Shown here in pieces: positions 48,050 through 59,730 of a DNA stretch of 64,000 bases. A program made the translations under genes and the position numbers. The stretch is from Mercurialis annua (Eukaryota; Streptophyta; Magnoliopsida; Malpighiales; Euphorbiaceae): contig NC_065577.1 of the NCBI RefSeq assembly GCF_937616625.2, positions 26,425,501-26,489,500 on the forward strand, given 5' to 3'. The notes beneath the pieces were generated by a model. It made no database searches and was not told where the DNA came from. It worked only from the letters and a program-made list of their open reading frames with translations. Position 1 is the stretch's first letter. The number at the start of each line of letters is the position of its first letter.

Positions 48050-48054
48050 GTAAC
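48050..48054. repeat. Target site duplication GTAAC, left copy
   Basis: GTAAC abuts the LTR terminal TG and is repeated at 60352-60356. The rejoined site TTTCGTAACGTTTTAAACGC matches 28730 and 32725. Confidence 0.95.
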
Positions 48055-48490
48055 TGTAATATCCCGTATTTTTAAATTATATTTTTTTAAATTATTTTTT
48101 TATTTTAATTATCATTTTTTGCATTCCGTCAAGTTTTAGTAATTTATTATTATTATTATATATTTTTATTTAATTTTATTTTAGTCGCTCGTTGATTCAA
48201 TCGTGGTCCGATTCGTGTTAGTGTGTATTATTAAATTTAAAAGATCAAAAAAAAGAGAAGGAAAAGATTATGAATGCATGAAAAGTGGAAAACCCATGCA
48301 AGCCTTACTCATGAACTGGACTAACGTGATAAAGGCCTATTCAATTTGTAAGAATTAAAAAGCCCATTTACTTAAAATGAAAAGAAAGCCATGCTAATCA
48401 ATTATGAAACAGCAGCAAATAATAAAACTTCGTCTTCCTCCCCTTTTCTTAACGTGTTAATGCACGTTTCTTTTCCTCACAATCCTACCT

Positions 48491-48498
48491 TTTAAATA
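48491..48498 (+). promoter_or_regulatory. Possible TATA-like element in the 5' LTR
   Basis: TTTAAATA, kept in the 3' LTR as TTTAAATA within CCATTTAAATACC. It is followed by a pyrimidine-rich stretch suited to a start site. This is position and composition only; it is not found in the same form in the other subfamily. Confidence 0.25.
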
Positions 48499-50164
48499 CC
48501 AAATTTCTTTAACCTAAACTCTTTCTCACATATTCACCAAAGTCTAGCCGTCACTTTCCTCTCAAGGATCCCTGAGAAATCACGCCGAAATCATCCTCAC
48601 AGTCTTGGTGTTCTTCGTGAGTTATTCATCCTTAGTTTCAGTTTTGGTTTAACACATTACTTAGGCATTTTGATTCATTCTCTTTCGTTTCTAGATCGAA
48701 ATTGATTACGTTCGATCCCGGAGATTCTAGACTCGCGTATCTACGTTTCCCTATCTCGATTTCGCAAAACGGTACGTAATCGACCTCGTTTCAATCGCCG
48801 TACGGTTTATCGCTTTAAGTTTATATGTCACTGTTCTTGATTTCTCAAGTTTCTGCCGATCCATTCTTTTTGAATGGTTTTGATCTTGTTATATTTTCTT
48901 GACGTTTAGATCCCTAGGAATGTTGTGAATCATAAATTAAATGATTGTGCTGTGATAAATCCGTCTGTTCATTGCCGCCGTGTTTTGAGTTGTGGCTGCC
49001 GTTGATGGTGTCTTGCTGCCATGGTTTCTACATCTAATTAGGAGTCCTTTACATAACAATTAGGTGATGTCTTAATTGTTTTAGTTGTTTAAAGGATCAT
49101 GATCTAGGTTTATAATTTGGCTTTGAATTCCTTGAAGGTTACAGCAATAGTGATGGCGGGAAAATGGTTTCTTTTTGAAATAATGATGATGATTAATAGG
49201 CTAGATTATTCCCTTAATTGTTTTAGTTGTCTATTTGAAATCCCTCAAATATCTTTATTTAACTTAACTTTGAAATTTGGATTTGAATGGTAAATTAGTA
49301 AAGTCTAAATGATAACTATTTTACAATTTAAACTGTAATTACTCGGGTAATTATATTCAATTTGGATTAATTGGCTGGTTGGCTAATTTGCAATTTAGCC
49401 CCTAAAAGTTTCTAAAAACTTATTTCGGTTAAGTTATAACTTTTGGACTTCTAATTGATTTATTATTTAGTAAAATTAAGAATGGTAAATTAATTTGATT
49501 TTATAATTGACTAAAGTACCATTTAGTCCTTAGTTGGCTACAGTATAGTTTAGTCCCTATTTGGCTAAAGTACAGTTTAGTCCCTAAACTTTTATAGACT
49601 TAAAATAATTAAGTTTTGGTTGTAACTTGGGTTACTTGAATTATAAGATATTAAATTCTATTTAATATAGATAATTGTTTTATTAAAGTATTTTAAATTA
49701 TAAACTCGGGTTTATAAATTTAATAAAGTTTTGTTTTGGGTTAGACTGTGGTCGCCCAACAAGTGGGAAGAAGGTTGGTAGTTTTTAATAACTCGGCTGA
49801 CTCACTGATATGGATTTTAACTTGGGTAAAATTAAATTGTTTAATAAATTACTTGAATTGTAATTTAATATATATAACTATATGATTTGATTTCTATAAC
49901 TTGGGTTATAGTTTTAATACGTTTTAATCTTATGTGTTTGATTATACATTGGCGTGTTGTTGTGTGTACTAGTCCTATATGGTGTTTAGTACTCTTTAGA
50001 GTTAGGGTCTGATTTTAATTATGATTTTAATATTTTATTTAGACCCGTCGACTGTTCGTACTTCAGAGGCGAACCAGAGTTAGGTGGTTGTCAAGATTGA
50101 CGAGGAATAGCAAGCAGTGAGTTTATATCTCTATTTACCTCTTTATTAAGCAATTATTATATTT

Positions 50165-50166
<2 letters not shown>

Positions 50167-50205
<39 letters not shown>

Positions 50206-50210
50206 ATGTA
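50167..50210 (+). repeat. TA dinucleotide microsatellite
   Basis: About 15 TA units followed by TGTATGTATATGTATA. It is absent from the corresponding place in the 3' LTR (around 59511), where TTTACCTCT joins GTATAAGCAGC directly. Confidence 0.85.
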
Positions 50211-50325
50211 TAAGCAGCTTTTGAACTGTTTTCGGCATTGTGGATTTGATTTGGAACGTGCTACTCGATGGGCATCATCGGGACTGCGTGCGCACCGGTA
50301 ATGATTATGGTATTGAGGTAGGTTT

Positions 50326-50426
50326 GAGATACGTCTCGCCTTACTGAGGGCACCGGTGGAAGATACGTCTCCTGGGCTCACTATTTATTAAGTGATAGTC
50401 GGAGATCGGTTATTGAGATACGTCTC
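50326..50426 (+). repeat. Triple repeat GAGATACGTCTC in the 5' LTR
   Basis: The imperfect palindrome AGATACGTCTC occurs three times (50326-50337, 50361-50371, 50415-50426). The counterpart in the 3' LTR is at 59630-59730. It occupies the same place as the unrelated triple repeat of the other subfamily. Confidence 0.75.
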
Positions 50427-51049
50427 GCCGACACGACAATGGATTTAGAATTGTGGATTAGGGTTTCATTGATAATCCATAATGAAAATGTTTTATTAAA
50501 CGTTTTAAAGGTTCTTAACTTAATAAATGTAAATGGTTATATAAACTCTACTCAGTAAATCTGACCCCGTTGTTTTCCCAAATTTTCCAGGTTTATGATT
50601 TGAGCTTTGGTCGATCTCCGTTTCTTCATTCTCGGAGGTTTTTATTTTATTTTCAGAATAAAAGAGTCGAACTGTTTTAAACTCTTAGACCGCAGTAATA
50701 GTATCAGTTATTCATGTCTTAGTCTTTATTTCATATTTTAGACTATTGTTTGTTGGATTAGTCCAACTATTATTTTATCAGCTTTGGTATGATTACAGTG
50801 TTTATGGAATTATATATATATATTACCATGCTGATAGACATTATTTTCAGATAAGTATACTTTGAATATATGTTGCTTATTGTGCTGCTAGACTAGGCTG
50901 AAGTCTCGGTGCCCCCGAGCATGTGGTTTTCTGCAGGTACATTGTTTTAAATGATATAAGTTGGTTATCCGCAAGGCTTGCTACGGGTTTTGGTACAACC
51001 ATACCCATACCCTAGCGCCGGTCACGATTCATGAAAATGGGCCGTGACA

Positions 51050-51406
51050 AACTTGGTATCAGAGCTTTGGTTTCAAACCAAGTCCTTTTAAATGTTAAGT
51101 GTTTATTGTTTGGCATGTTAAGTGTTTAATTTGCCCTAGGAACTACTGCGGAATTAGGATTCGAGTCTTGTCGTTGAAACGTCATCTTTTATTTTCAAAA
51201 CTTTCTGCCTACTCCTATAGGAATGTCGTGAGTCAGTCGTGTGAATTCAATTGCTTATTGCTTATTATGTGGTTGTTTTCACTTGGGTGAATAAATTTTT
51301 ATCGTTGTTGATTTCTCGGGAATTCTTAAATTGGTGCTTGTTTTATTTCATGCTTGGGTATGAAATTTGCTGTGTTATTTAAAATTGTTCTTGTTCATTC
51401 TTAGGA
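51050..51406 (+). other. 5' leader of the plus-strand chromovirus
   Basis: 357 bases between the LTR and the gag ATG, with the primer site at its start. No gene is seen; an open frame at 51099-51290 has no recognisable content. Confidence 0.6.
51054..51065 (+). other. Primer binding site (initiator tRNA-Met)
   Basis: TGGTATCAGAGC four bases after the LTR, the same as in the minus-strand element. Confidence 0.9.
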
Positions 51407-52645
51407 ATGAATACTCGTACTCGTGCTGCGGCTCAGCGAAATGCTGAGGTTGATGATGCAATCTCTATGGAGGTGGACCAGAATGAACCAGAGGTTCAAG
51501 TTGGTAGAGGACTAGCAGGCAGAGGCCCAACTGGTCGGGGTCGAGCTAGTCGAGGTCGTGGTGGCCGGGGCCAAGCTGGCAGAGGTAGAGGCAGAGGCGT
51601 AGGACGCGGTGCTGCAGGGGGTACTCAAGCACCAGGTGCGGCACAACCTGAGTTGGACGATTTCGACTTCAACACGTTTTTGGCTGGAGTCGCTGCGTTA
51701 CAACTCAACCAGGTTCAGCTGCAAGCGGGACAAGTCGCTTTGCAGGATCAGTATGCGGTTTTGGGTCAGATTGCTCAGCAACAGCAACCACAGGCTGGTG
51801 GTAGAGTAGTTGGTGGTGTTGGAACCACTGACAAGGATCTGGTATTGGCTTACATGAGGCTGAAGCCAACTGAGTTTGACGGTTCTAGAGACGCGCTGGA
51901 TTTTGTAGAGGAGGTTGAGCAGAATGCTCGGCGACTACAGGCTACTGAGCGTCAGAGCGTCGTTCTAGTCGAGATGTCAATGAAGGGTTCAGCCGGAGAC
52001 TGGTTTCGTAGATCTGTTCATGCTGACATGGCTACCATCTCTTGGGCTCAATTTGTGGAGAGATTCAGAGCCTTCTTCTTGCCGTTCTCAGTGACAGAGG
52101 GTCATAGAGACAGGTTGCTTACACTTACTAGGGATGATAGGTCAGTATCTGAGTACACGACGGAGTTCGTGAGGTTGGGTCGGTTCGCTCCGGACTTACA
52201 GGCAGATCCGCAAGTGAACGACAGATACGTAAAGGGCTTAGGGCGCGATTTTGTGAGTTTACTGACTGAGACACGCAGAGACTTTACAGACGTAGTGGAC
52301 AGTGCTCGGCGTATGGAGAGTTCGTTATTGCAGTTTGGGGATATTTCTGGTCCATCTCAGACCAAGAAGTCTTCTGGCCCTGGACAGCAGAGTGGTGGTG
52401 GTAGCTACCAATCGGCACCTTCTCAGTACAAGAACAAGAAGAGGGGTGTCAAGAAGAGCTATCAGCCGTACACCTACAGTTCAGGCAACAGCGGTAGCAG
52501 CCGCAGTTTTGGGCGTGGTAACGGTGGAGGTGCTAGTTTTCCTTTCTGCCAGAATTGCAGACGTCGACATCCGGGCGAGTGTCGTTTAGCACCAGGAGGC
52601 TGTTTTACTTGTGGCCAACCGGGTCACTTTGCCAGAGAGTGTTAG
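51407..52645 (+). pseudogene. gag: Gag segment of the broken gag-pol (412 aa)
   Basis: This open segment would encode the nucleocapsid/capsid protein. An Arg-Gly rich N-terminal stretch lies at residues 33-72. The Gag core spans about 145-320, with GSAGDWFR and ARRMESS. Zinc patterns are C381-C384-H388-C392 and C399-C402-H407-C412. It ends in a TAG directly after the last Cys of the knuckle. Because the whole Gag core and knuckle are intact, a Gag-only product is conceivable, but nothing shows that it is made. Confidence 0.85.
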
Positions 52646-52885
52646 GCATCTGGGCAGCAGATGTCGGCAGCTAGTGTCGTTCAGCCATCCTATCAGAGTT
52701 AGAGACCAGCGTTCTCTGCACCAGCAGGGTTTTCTCAACCTGCTGCTTCTTTTGGTGGCCAGCGGGGCCGAGGTTCTGGAGGGCGTGGTTTTGGAGGCCG
52801 TGGAAACGGTGGTAGAGGTTCTAGCAGCTATGGTACCGGGCAGAGCTCTCAGCAGCAGAGTCAGGGTCAGGCCAGAGTTTTCGCC

Positions 52886-54295
52886 TTGACTCCTCAGGAT
52901 GCTCATGCATCTAACGCAGTGGTGCAAGGTACTCTTCAGATTTCTTTCGTAGATGCTCTTGTTTTATTTGATGCGGGTGCAACCCACTCTTTTGTGTCTA
53001 CGTGTTTTGCTGCTAAGTTGGGTGTAACACCAACAAGTCTGTGTGAACCTTTATCTTTTTCTACTCCTTTGTCTGACTGTGTGGTTGTGGACGTTGTGTA
53101 TCCATCGTGTTCCGTGGTGATCCATGGAAGAGATTTACGTGCTAACTTAGTTGTTTTGGATGTACTTTCATTTGACGTGATTTTGGGGATGGATTGGCTG
53201 GCGCGCCATTATGCTTCGATCGACTGTCGAGGGAAGTTAGTTGAGTTTCGGATTCCAGGTAATCTACCCTTTTCTTTTCAAGGGGAAAAGGCGGAGACAC
53301 CGAAGAATCTGATTTCTGCGATCAAGGCAAAGCGGATGATGAGTAAGGGTTGTCAAGCTTTCTTAGTTGTGGTTCGAGACATGGATGCTGAGGTGGGCAG
53401 TATGAACACTGTCCCTATAGTGAATGAGTTCACTGATGTTTTTTCAGAGGAGTTTCCTGGATTACCACCTGATCGGGATATCGAGTTCTGCATTGACGTT
53501 GTTCCTGGAACTGGTCCTATTTCGATACTGCCGTATCGGATGGCTCCTGCTGAGCTGAAGGAGTTAAAGGAGCAGTTGCAAGAACTGTTGGACAGTGGCT
53601 TCATCAGACCGAGTACTTCTCCGTGGGGTGCTCCAGTTCTGTTTGTTAAAAAGAAGGATGGTTCCTTTCGGCTTTGTATCGACTACCGACAGTTGAATAA
53701 GGCTACCATCAAGAACAGATATCCTCTTCCTCGCATCGACGACTTGTTTGATCAGTTGCAGGGTGCGAAGTGCTTTTCCAAGATTAACTTGAGATCCGGG
53801 CATTATCAACTTCGGATTCGGGATGTCGATGTGCCTAAGACTGCTTTCAGAACGCGTTATGGGCATTTCGAGTTTCTAGTCATGTCGTTTGGGTTGACTA
53901 ACGCACCAGCAGCGTTTATGGACATGATGAATCGGGTTTTCAAGCCGTTTTTGGATCAGTTTGTTATCGTCTTCATTGATGACATCCTGATTTATTCTCG
54001 GAGTGAGGAGGAGCATGCTTATCACTTGAGGACTATACTACAGACCTTGCGAGAGCATCAGTTGTATGCTAAGTTCTCAAAGTGCGAGTTTTGGCTGGAA
54101 CAGGTTACCTTCTTAGGACACGTGGTGTCGAAGGACGGGATCAAGGTTGATCCAAAGAAGATTGAGGCGGTCATGGACTGGCAGAGGCCGAGGTCAGTCA
54201 CCGAGATCACGGGTTTTCTTGGGTTAGCTGGCTACTACCGTCGATTCGTGCAGGATTTCTCTCGAATATCTGCACCTTTGACTAAGCTGACATAG
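52886..54295 (+). pseudogene. pol: Protease-reverse transcriptase segment of the broken gag-pol
   Basis: Open from after the second TAG to 54295 in the gag frame; 52886 is only the first TTG, not a real start. The protease has DAGATH (Asp at residue 29 from 52886) and ILGMDWL. RT has [21 protein letters not shown] and the FIDDILIY box. The palm motif that is [11 protein letters not shown] in the intact relative is [11 protein letters not shown] here, so the first metal-binding Asp is lost and two neighbours are swapped. It ends in TAG within LTKLT.KGVKF. Confidence 0.88.
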
Positions 54296-54376
54296 AAGGG
54301 TGTTAAGTTTGAGTGGACCGACAGATGTGAGGCAAGTTTCGAGAAGCTGAAGGAGATTCTGACTACAACTCCTGTT

Positions 54377-55342
54377 TTGGCGTTGCCTTCTCGCATAAAG
54401 GGTTTTACTGTGTACTGCGATGCTTCTTGGATTGGCTTAGGTTGCGTGTTGATGCAACATGGACAGGTGATCGCCTATGCTTCTCGTCAGCTGAAGAAGC
54501 ATGAGGTGAATTACCCTACTCATGACTTGGAGTTAGCTGCGGTGGTTTTTGCTCTGAAGATCTGGAGGCACTACTTGTACAGTGCGACTTGCGAGATCTT
54601 CACTGATCACAAGAGTCTAATGTACATCTTTGATCAGCGTGAGTTGAATCTAAGACAGAGGAGGTGGCTAGAATTGCTGAAAGACTACGACTGTACTATT
54701 CAGTACCATCCTGGTAAGGCTAATGTGGTAGCCGATGCGTTGAGTCGCAAGTCTTTGGGCAGTTTGGCCTATATTTATGAGGTTGGACGTAGACCCATGG
54801 TTAGGGAGTGGCATAGTTTGATAGCTTCGGGCTACGGTTTTCAGGTTTCTCAGAATGGTGGTCTGTTGGCACAACTGCAGGTGCAGCCGATTTTGATTGA
54901 TAGGATTAAAGCATTACAAGCTGAGGATCCACAATTGAAACGGATTATGGATGAGATTCATCTGGATGGGAATTCCGAGTTTGTTTTTGTCGACGGAGTT
55001 CTCAGGTTTGGTTCTAGACTGTGCGTTCCGGATTCAGATGGTTTGAGAGACCAGATTCTTGAGGAAGCACATAGGTCAGCTTACAGTGTTCATCCGGGAT
55101 CTACCAAGATGTACCATGACCTCAAGGGTACGTATTGGTGGAGCGGAATGAAGAAAGATGTTGCAGAGTACGTTTCCAAGTGTCTAACTTGCCAGCAGGT
55201 GAAGCTGGAACATCAGAGACCTTTTGGCTATCTGCAGCCACTACCTATTCCAGAGTGGAAGTGTGGAGCGGATTGCCATGGACTTTGTTGTTGGTTTACC
55301 ACGTACTCGAGAAGGGTACGATTCCATCTGGGTGATAGTTGA
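54377..55342 (+). pseudogene. pol: RNase H - integrase N-terminal segment of the broken gag-pol
   Basis: Continues the same frame after the third TAG. RNase H motifs are [24 protein letters not shown] and ADALSRK. The integrase zinc finger is seen in EEAH...[11 protein letters not shown] with CLTCQQVK. After PIPEWK an inserted T at 55264 shifts the frame, and the last ~27 residues are out of frame. Confidence 0.85.
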
Positions 55343-56318
55343 CCGTATGACAAAGTCAGCTCATTTCCTTCCGATCAAGGTTTCGTATCCTGCTTCGAAG
55401 TTGGCTCAGTTGTACATCGACAGGATTGTCAGTTTGCATGGTGTACCGGTTTCGATTGTTTCTGACAGAGGTTCTATTTTCACTTCGAGGTTCTGGAAAG
55501 CGTTACAGGAGTCCTTGGGTTCTCGATTGGACTTCAGTACATCTTTTCATCCTCAGACTGACGGTCAGTCTGAGAGGACTATTCAGACTTTGGAGGATAT
55601 GCTCAGGATGTGCATTCTTGATTATCAGGGTAGCTGGGATACTCATTTGCCGTTGATTGAGTTTTCCTACAACAACAGTTACCATGCGAGCATTGAGGTG
55701 GCACCTTATGAGGCTCTGTACGGGCGCAAGTGTCGATCTCCTATATGCTGGGAAGAGGTCGGCGAGCGGAAGTGGTCTGGTGCTGAGATTATTCAGATTA
55801 CCTCAGAGAAGGTACCGTTGATAAAATGGAGGTTGGAGACAGCTTTTAGTCGGCACAAGAGTTATGCTGATCCGAAGAGGAAAGACATCGAGTTTCAGGT
55901 GGGAGACTTTGTGTTTCTTCGGGTTTCGCCTATGAAAGGCGTGGTTTGTTTTGGTGTCAAGGGAAAGTTGGCTCCGAGGTACATTGGTCCCTATGAGATT
56001 TCAGAGAGGATTGGAGCTGTGGCTTATCGTCTGGTTCTGCCGCCAGACATGTCGTTAGCACATCCTGTTTTTCATGTTTCTATGCTGAGGAAGTGCATCT
56101 CAGATCCTTCACATGTGATTGTGCCTCAGAGCGTTGAGATTGACCAGGAGTTGTCCTATGAGGAACAGCCAATTGAGGTTGTTGATACGCAAGTGCGTAA
56201 GTTGCGGAACAAGGAGATTCCGATGGTCAAGGTTTTGTGGCGTAATCATTCTGTAGAGGAGTGCACTTGGGAAACAGAGTCTGATATGCGGAAACGTTAC
56301 CCTTTCCTCTTTCCTTGA
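55224..56318 (+). pseudogene. pol: Integrase core and chromodomain-like segment of the broken gag-pol
   Basis: The correct sense resumes at about 55265 ([11 protein letters not shown]). Catalytic Asp residues are in AMDF and SDRGS, and Glu in GQSERTIQ, with spacing as in the intact relative. [10 protein letters not shown], the [16 protein letters not shown] motif and a chromodomain-like tail ([18 protein letters not shown]) follow. It closes at TGA 56316-56318, with no further break seen. Confidence 0.87.
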
Positions 56319-56398
56319 GGTACGTGTATCGTTGTTTATGTGTTTTAGTTGATTATTTCTGTACTACGTTTGTTGTTATGTTATTTATTTATGTGCTT

Positions 56399-56416
56399 AA
56401 ATTCGAGGGCGAATTT
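56399..56416. other. Small inverted repeat before the polypurine tract
   Basis: AAATTCG / CGAATTT around AGGG, the counterpart of 39041-39058. Confidence 0.6.
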
Positions 56417-56423
56417 TTAATAA

Positions 56424-56434
56424 GTTGGGGAGAA
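56424..56434 (+). other. Polypurine tract
   Basis: GTTGGGGAGAA directly before the 3' LTR TG. Confidence 0.9.
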
Positions 56435-56524
56435 TGTAATATCCCGTATTTTTAAATTATATTTTTTTAAATTATTTTTTTTATTTTAATTATCAATTTT
56501 TGCATTCCGTCAAGTTTTAGTAAT

Positions 56525-56556
<32 letters not shown>

Positions 56557-57596
56557 TTTTATTTAATTTTATTTTAGTCGCTCGTTGATTCAATCGTGGT
56601 CCGATTCGTGTTAGTGTGTATTATTAAATTGAAAAGATAAAAAAAAGAGAAGGAAAAGATTATGAATGCATGAAAAGTGGAAAACCCATGCAAGCCTTAC
56701 TCATGAACTGGACTAACGTGATAAAGGCCTATTCAATTTGTAAGAATTAAAAAGCCCATTTACTTAAAATGAAAAGAAAGCCATGCTAATCAATTATGAA
56801 ACAGCAGCAAATAATAAAACTTCGTCTTCCTCCCCTTTTCTTAACGTGTTAATGCACGTTTCTTTTCCTCACAATCCTACCATTTAAATACCAAATTTCT
56901 TTAACCTAAACTCTTTCTCACATATTCACCAAAGTCTAGCCGTCACTTTCCTCTAAAGGATCCCTGAGAAATCACGCCGAAATCATCCTCACAGTCTTGG
57001 TGTTCTTCGTGAGTTATTCATCCTTAGTTTCAGTTTTGGTTTAACACATTACTTAGGCATTTTGATTCATTCTCTTTCGTTTCTAGATCGAAATTGATTA
57101 CGTTCGATCCCGGAGATTCTAGACTCGCGTATCTACGTTTCCCTATCTCGATTTCGCAAAACGGTACGTAATCGACCTCGTTTCAATCGCCGTACGGTTT
57201 ATCGCTTTATGTATATATGTTACTGTTCTTGATTTCTCAAGTTTCTGCCGATCCATTCTTTTTGAATGGTTTTGATCTTGTTATATTTTCTTGACGTTTA
57301 GATCCCTAGGAATGTTGTGAATCATAAATTAAATGATTGTGCTGTGATAAATCCGTCTGTTCATTGCCGCCGTGTTTTGAGTTGTGGCTGCCGTTGATGG
57401 TGTCTTGTTGCCATGGTTTCTGCATCTAATTAGGAGTCCTTTACATAACAATTAGGTGATGTCTTAATTGTTTTAGTTGTTTAACGAATCATGATCTAGG
57501 CTTATAATTTGGCTTTGAATTCCTTGAAGGTTGCAGCAATGGTGATGGCGGGAAATGGTTTCTTTTTGAAATAATGATGATGATTAATAGGCTAGA

Positions 57597-59511
57597 TTAG
57601 TCCCTTAATTGTTTTAGTTGTCTATTTGAAATCCCTCAAATATCTTTATTTAATGTTTTGTTTTGAACTTAACTTTGAAATTTGGATTTGAATGGTAAAT
57701 TAGTAAAGTGTAAATGATAAGTATTTTACAATTTAAACTGTAATTACTCGGGTAATTATATTCAATTTGGATTAATTGGCCGGTTGGCTAATTTGCAATT
57801 TAGCCCCTAAAAGTTTCTAAAAACATATTTTGGTTAAGTTATAACTTTTGGACTTCTAATTGATTTATTATTTAGTAAAATTAAGAATGGTAAATTAATT
57901 TGATTTTATAATTGACTAAAGTACCATTTAGTCCTTAGTTGGCTAAAGTATAGTTTAGTCCCTATTTGGCTAAAGTACAGTTTAGTCCCTAAACTTTTAT
58001 AGACTTAAAATAATTAAGTTTTGGTTGTAACTTGGGTTACTTGAATTATAAGATATTAAATTCTATTTAATATAGATAATTGTTTTATTAATGTATTTTA
58101 AATTATAAACTCGGGTTTATAAATTTAATAAAGTTTTGTTTTGGGTTAGACTGTGGTCGCCCAACAAGTGGGAAGAAGCTTGGTAGTTTTTAATAACTCG
58201 GTTGACTCACTGATATGGATTTTAATTTGGGTAAAATTAAATTGTTTAATAAATTACTTGAATTGTAATTTAATATATATATAACTATATGATTTGATTT
58301 CTATAACTTGGGTTATAGTTTTAATACGTTTTAATCTTATGTGTTTGATTATACATTGGCGTGTTGTTGTGTGTACTAGTCCTATATGGTGTTTAGTACT
58401 CTTTTGAGTTAGGGTCTGATTTTAATTATGATTTTAATATTTTATTTAGACCCGTCGACTGTTCGTACTTCAGAGGCGAACCAGAGTTAGGTGCTTGTCA
58501 AGTTTCACGAGGAATAGCAAGCAGTGAGTTTATATCTCTATTTACCTCTTTATTAAGCAATTAGTCCCTTAATTGTTTTAGTTGTCTATTTGAAATCCCT
58601 CAAATATCTTTATTTAATGTTTTGTTTTGAACTTAACTTTGAAATTTGGATTTGAATGGTAAATTAGTAAAGTGTAAATGATAAGTATTTTACAATTTAA
58701 ACTGTAATTACTCGCGTAATTATATTCAATTTGGATTAATTGGCCGGTTGGCTAATTTGCAATTTAGCCCCTAAAAGTTTCCAAAAACTTATTTTGGTTA
58801 AGTTATAACTTTTGGACTTCTAATTGATTTATTATTTAGTAAAATTAAGAATGGTAAATTAATTTGATTTTATAATTGACTAAAGTACCATTTAGTCCTT
58901 AGTTGGATAAAGTATAGTTTAGTCCCTATTTGGCTAAAGTACAGTTTAGTCCCTAAACTTTTATAGACTTAAAATAATTAATTTTTGGTTGTAACTTGGG
59001 TTACTTGAATTATAAGATATTAAATTCTATTTAATATAGATAATTGTTTTATTAAAGTATTTTAAATTATAAACTCGGGTTTATAAATTTAATAAAGTTT
59101 TGTTTTGGGTTAGACTGTGGTCGCCCAACAAGTGGGAAGAAGCTTGGTAGTTTTTAATAACTCGGCTGACTCACTGATATGGATTTTAATTTGGGTAAAA
59201 TTAAATTGTTTAATAAATTACTTGAATTGTAATTTAATATATATAACTATATGATTTGATTTCTATAACTTGGGTTATAGTTTTAATACGTTTTAATCTT
59301 ATGTGTTTGATTATACATTGGCGTGTTGTTGTGTGTACTAGTCCTATATGGTGTTTAGTACTCTTTAGAGTTAGGGTCTGATTTTAATTATGATTTTAAT
59401 ATTTTATTTAGACTCGTCGACTGTTCGTACTTCAGAGGCGAACCAGAGTTAGGTGCTTGTCAAGTTTCACGAGGAATATCAAGCAGTGAGTTTATATCTC
59501 TATTTACCTCT
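57597..59511 (+). repeat. Internal tandem duplication inside the 3' LTR
   Basis: The string TTAGTCCCTTAATTG begins at 57597 and again at 58561. Everything from there to TTTACCTCT is present twice (57597-58560 and 58561 to about 59511). In the 5' LTR it is single. The junction at 58560/58561 shows shared ATTA, suggesting joining at microhomology. Confidence 0.9.
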
Positions 59512-59629
59512 GTATAAGCAGCTTTTGAACTGCTTTCGGCATTGTGGATTTGATTTGGAACGTGCTACTCGATGGGCATCATCGGGACTGCGTGCGCACC
59601 GGTAATGATTATGGTATTGAGGTAGGTTT

Positions 59630-59730
59630 GAGATACGTCTCGCCTTAGTGAGGGCACCGGTGGAAGATACGTCTCCTGGGCTCACTATTTATTAAGTGAT
59701 AGTCGGAGATCGGTTATTGCGATACGTCTC
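59630..59730 (+). repeat. Triple repeat GAGATACGTCTC in the 3' LTR
   Basis: Three copies of AGATACGTCTC or CGATACGTCTC, the counterpart of 50326-50426. Confidence 0.72.

Larger units (their letters stand above)
47321..48054 (+). repeat. 60-bp satellite between the two chromoviruses
   Basis: About 12 monomers continuing the sequence interrupted at 36131. The variant order (GAAACACTTGG, GTAACCTTGG, GTTTTCTTTCATAACG, GTTGAAATGCTTGG) matches 32000-32730 in unit 3. Confidence 0.93.
48055..51049 (+). repeat. 5' LTR of the plus-strand chromovirus (2995 bp)
   Basis: It starts TGTAATATCCCGTATTT and ends GGGCCGTGACA. It carries TTTAGTCCCTA-type repeats (about 49515-49590), an AT microsatellite (50167-50210) and the triple repeat 50326-50426. 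The block CGTTTCAATCGCCGTACGGTTT near 48790 is shared with the other subfamily. Confidence 0.93.
51407..56318 (+). pseudogene. gag-pol: Broken gag-pol of a Tekay-like chromovirus
   Basis: The frame begins at the ATG at 51407 and would end at the TGA at 56316-56318, covering Gag, protease, reverse transcriptase, RNase H, integrase and chromodomain-like tail in the usual order. Breaks: TAG at 52643-52645 after the CCHC knuckle; TAG at 52700-52702; TAG at 54293-54295 in the RT/RNase H connection; and one extra T at 55264 in the integrase that shifts the frame. The first three lie in one frame with each other and with the ATG. The second and third replace CAG in the intact relative. In addition the first catalytic Asp of RT reads Asn (53786-53788). 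The remaining motifs are well kept. Confidence 0.92.

Noticed and set aside
50157..50381. Open frame crossing the TA microsatellite, and its counterpart at 59500-59685
   Set aside because: Low-complexity translation of the TA run plus the LTR triple repeat; not a gene.
52302..53866. Alternative-frame and antisense open frames over the second gag-pol
   Set aside because: Overlap the recognisable Gag, protease and RT coding frame; no independent evidence.
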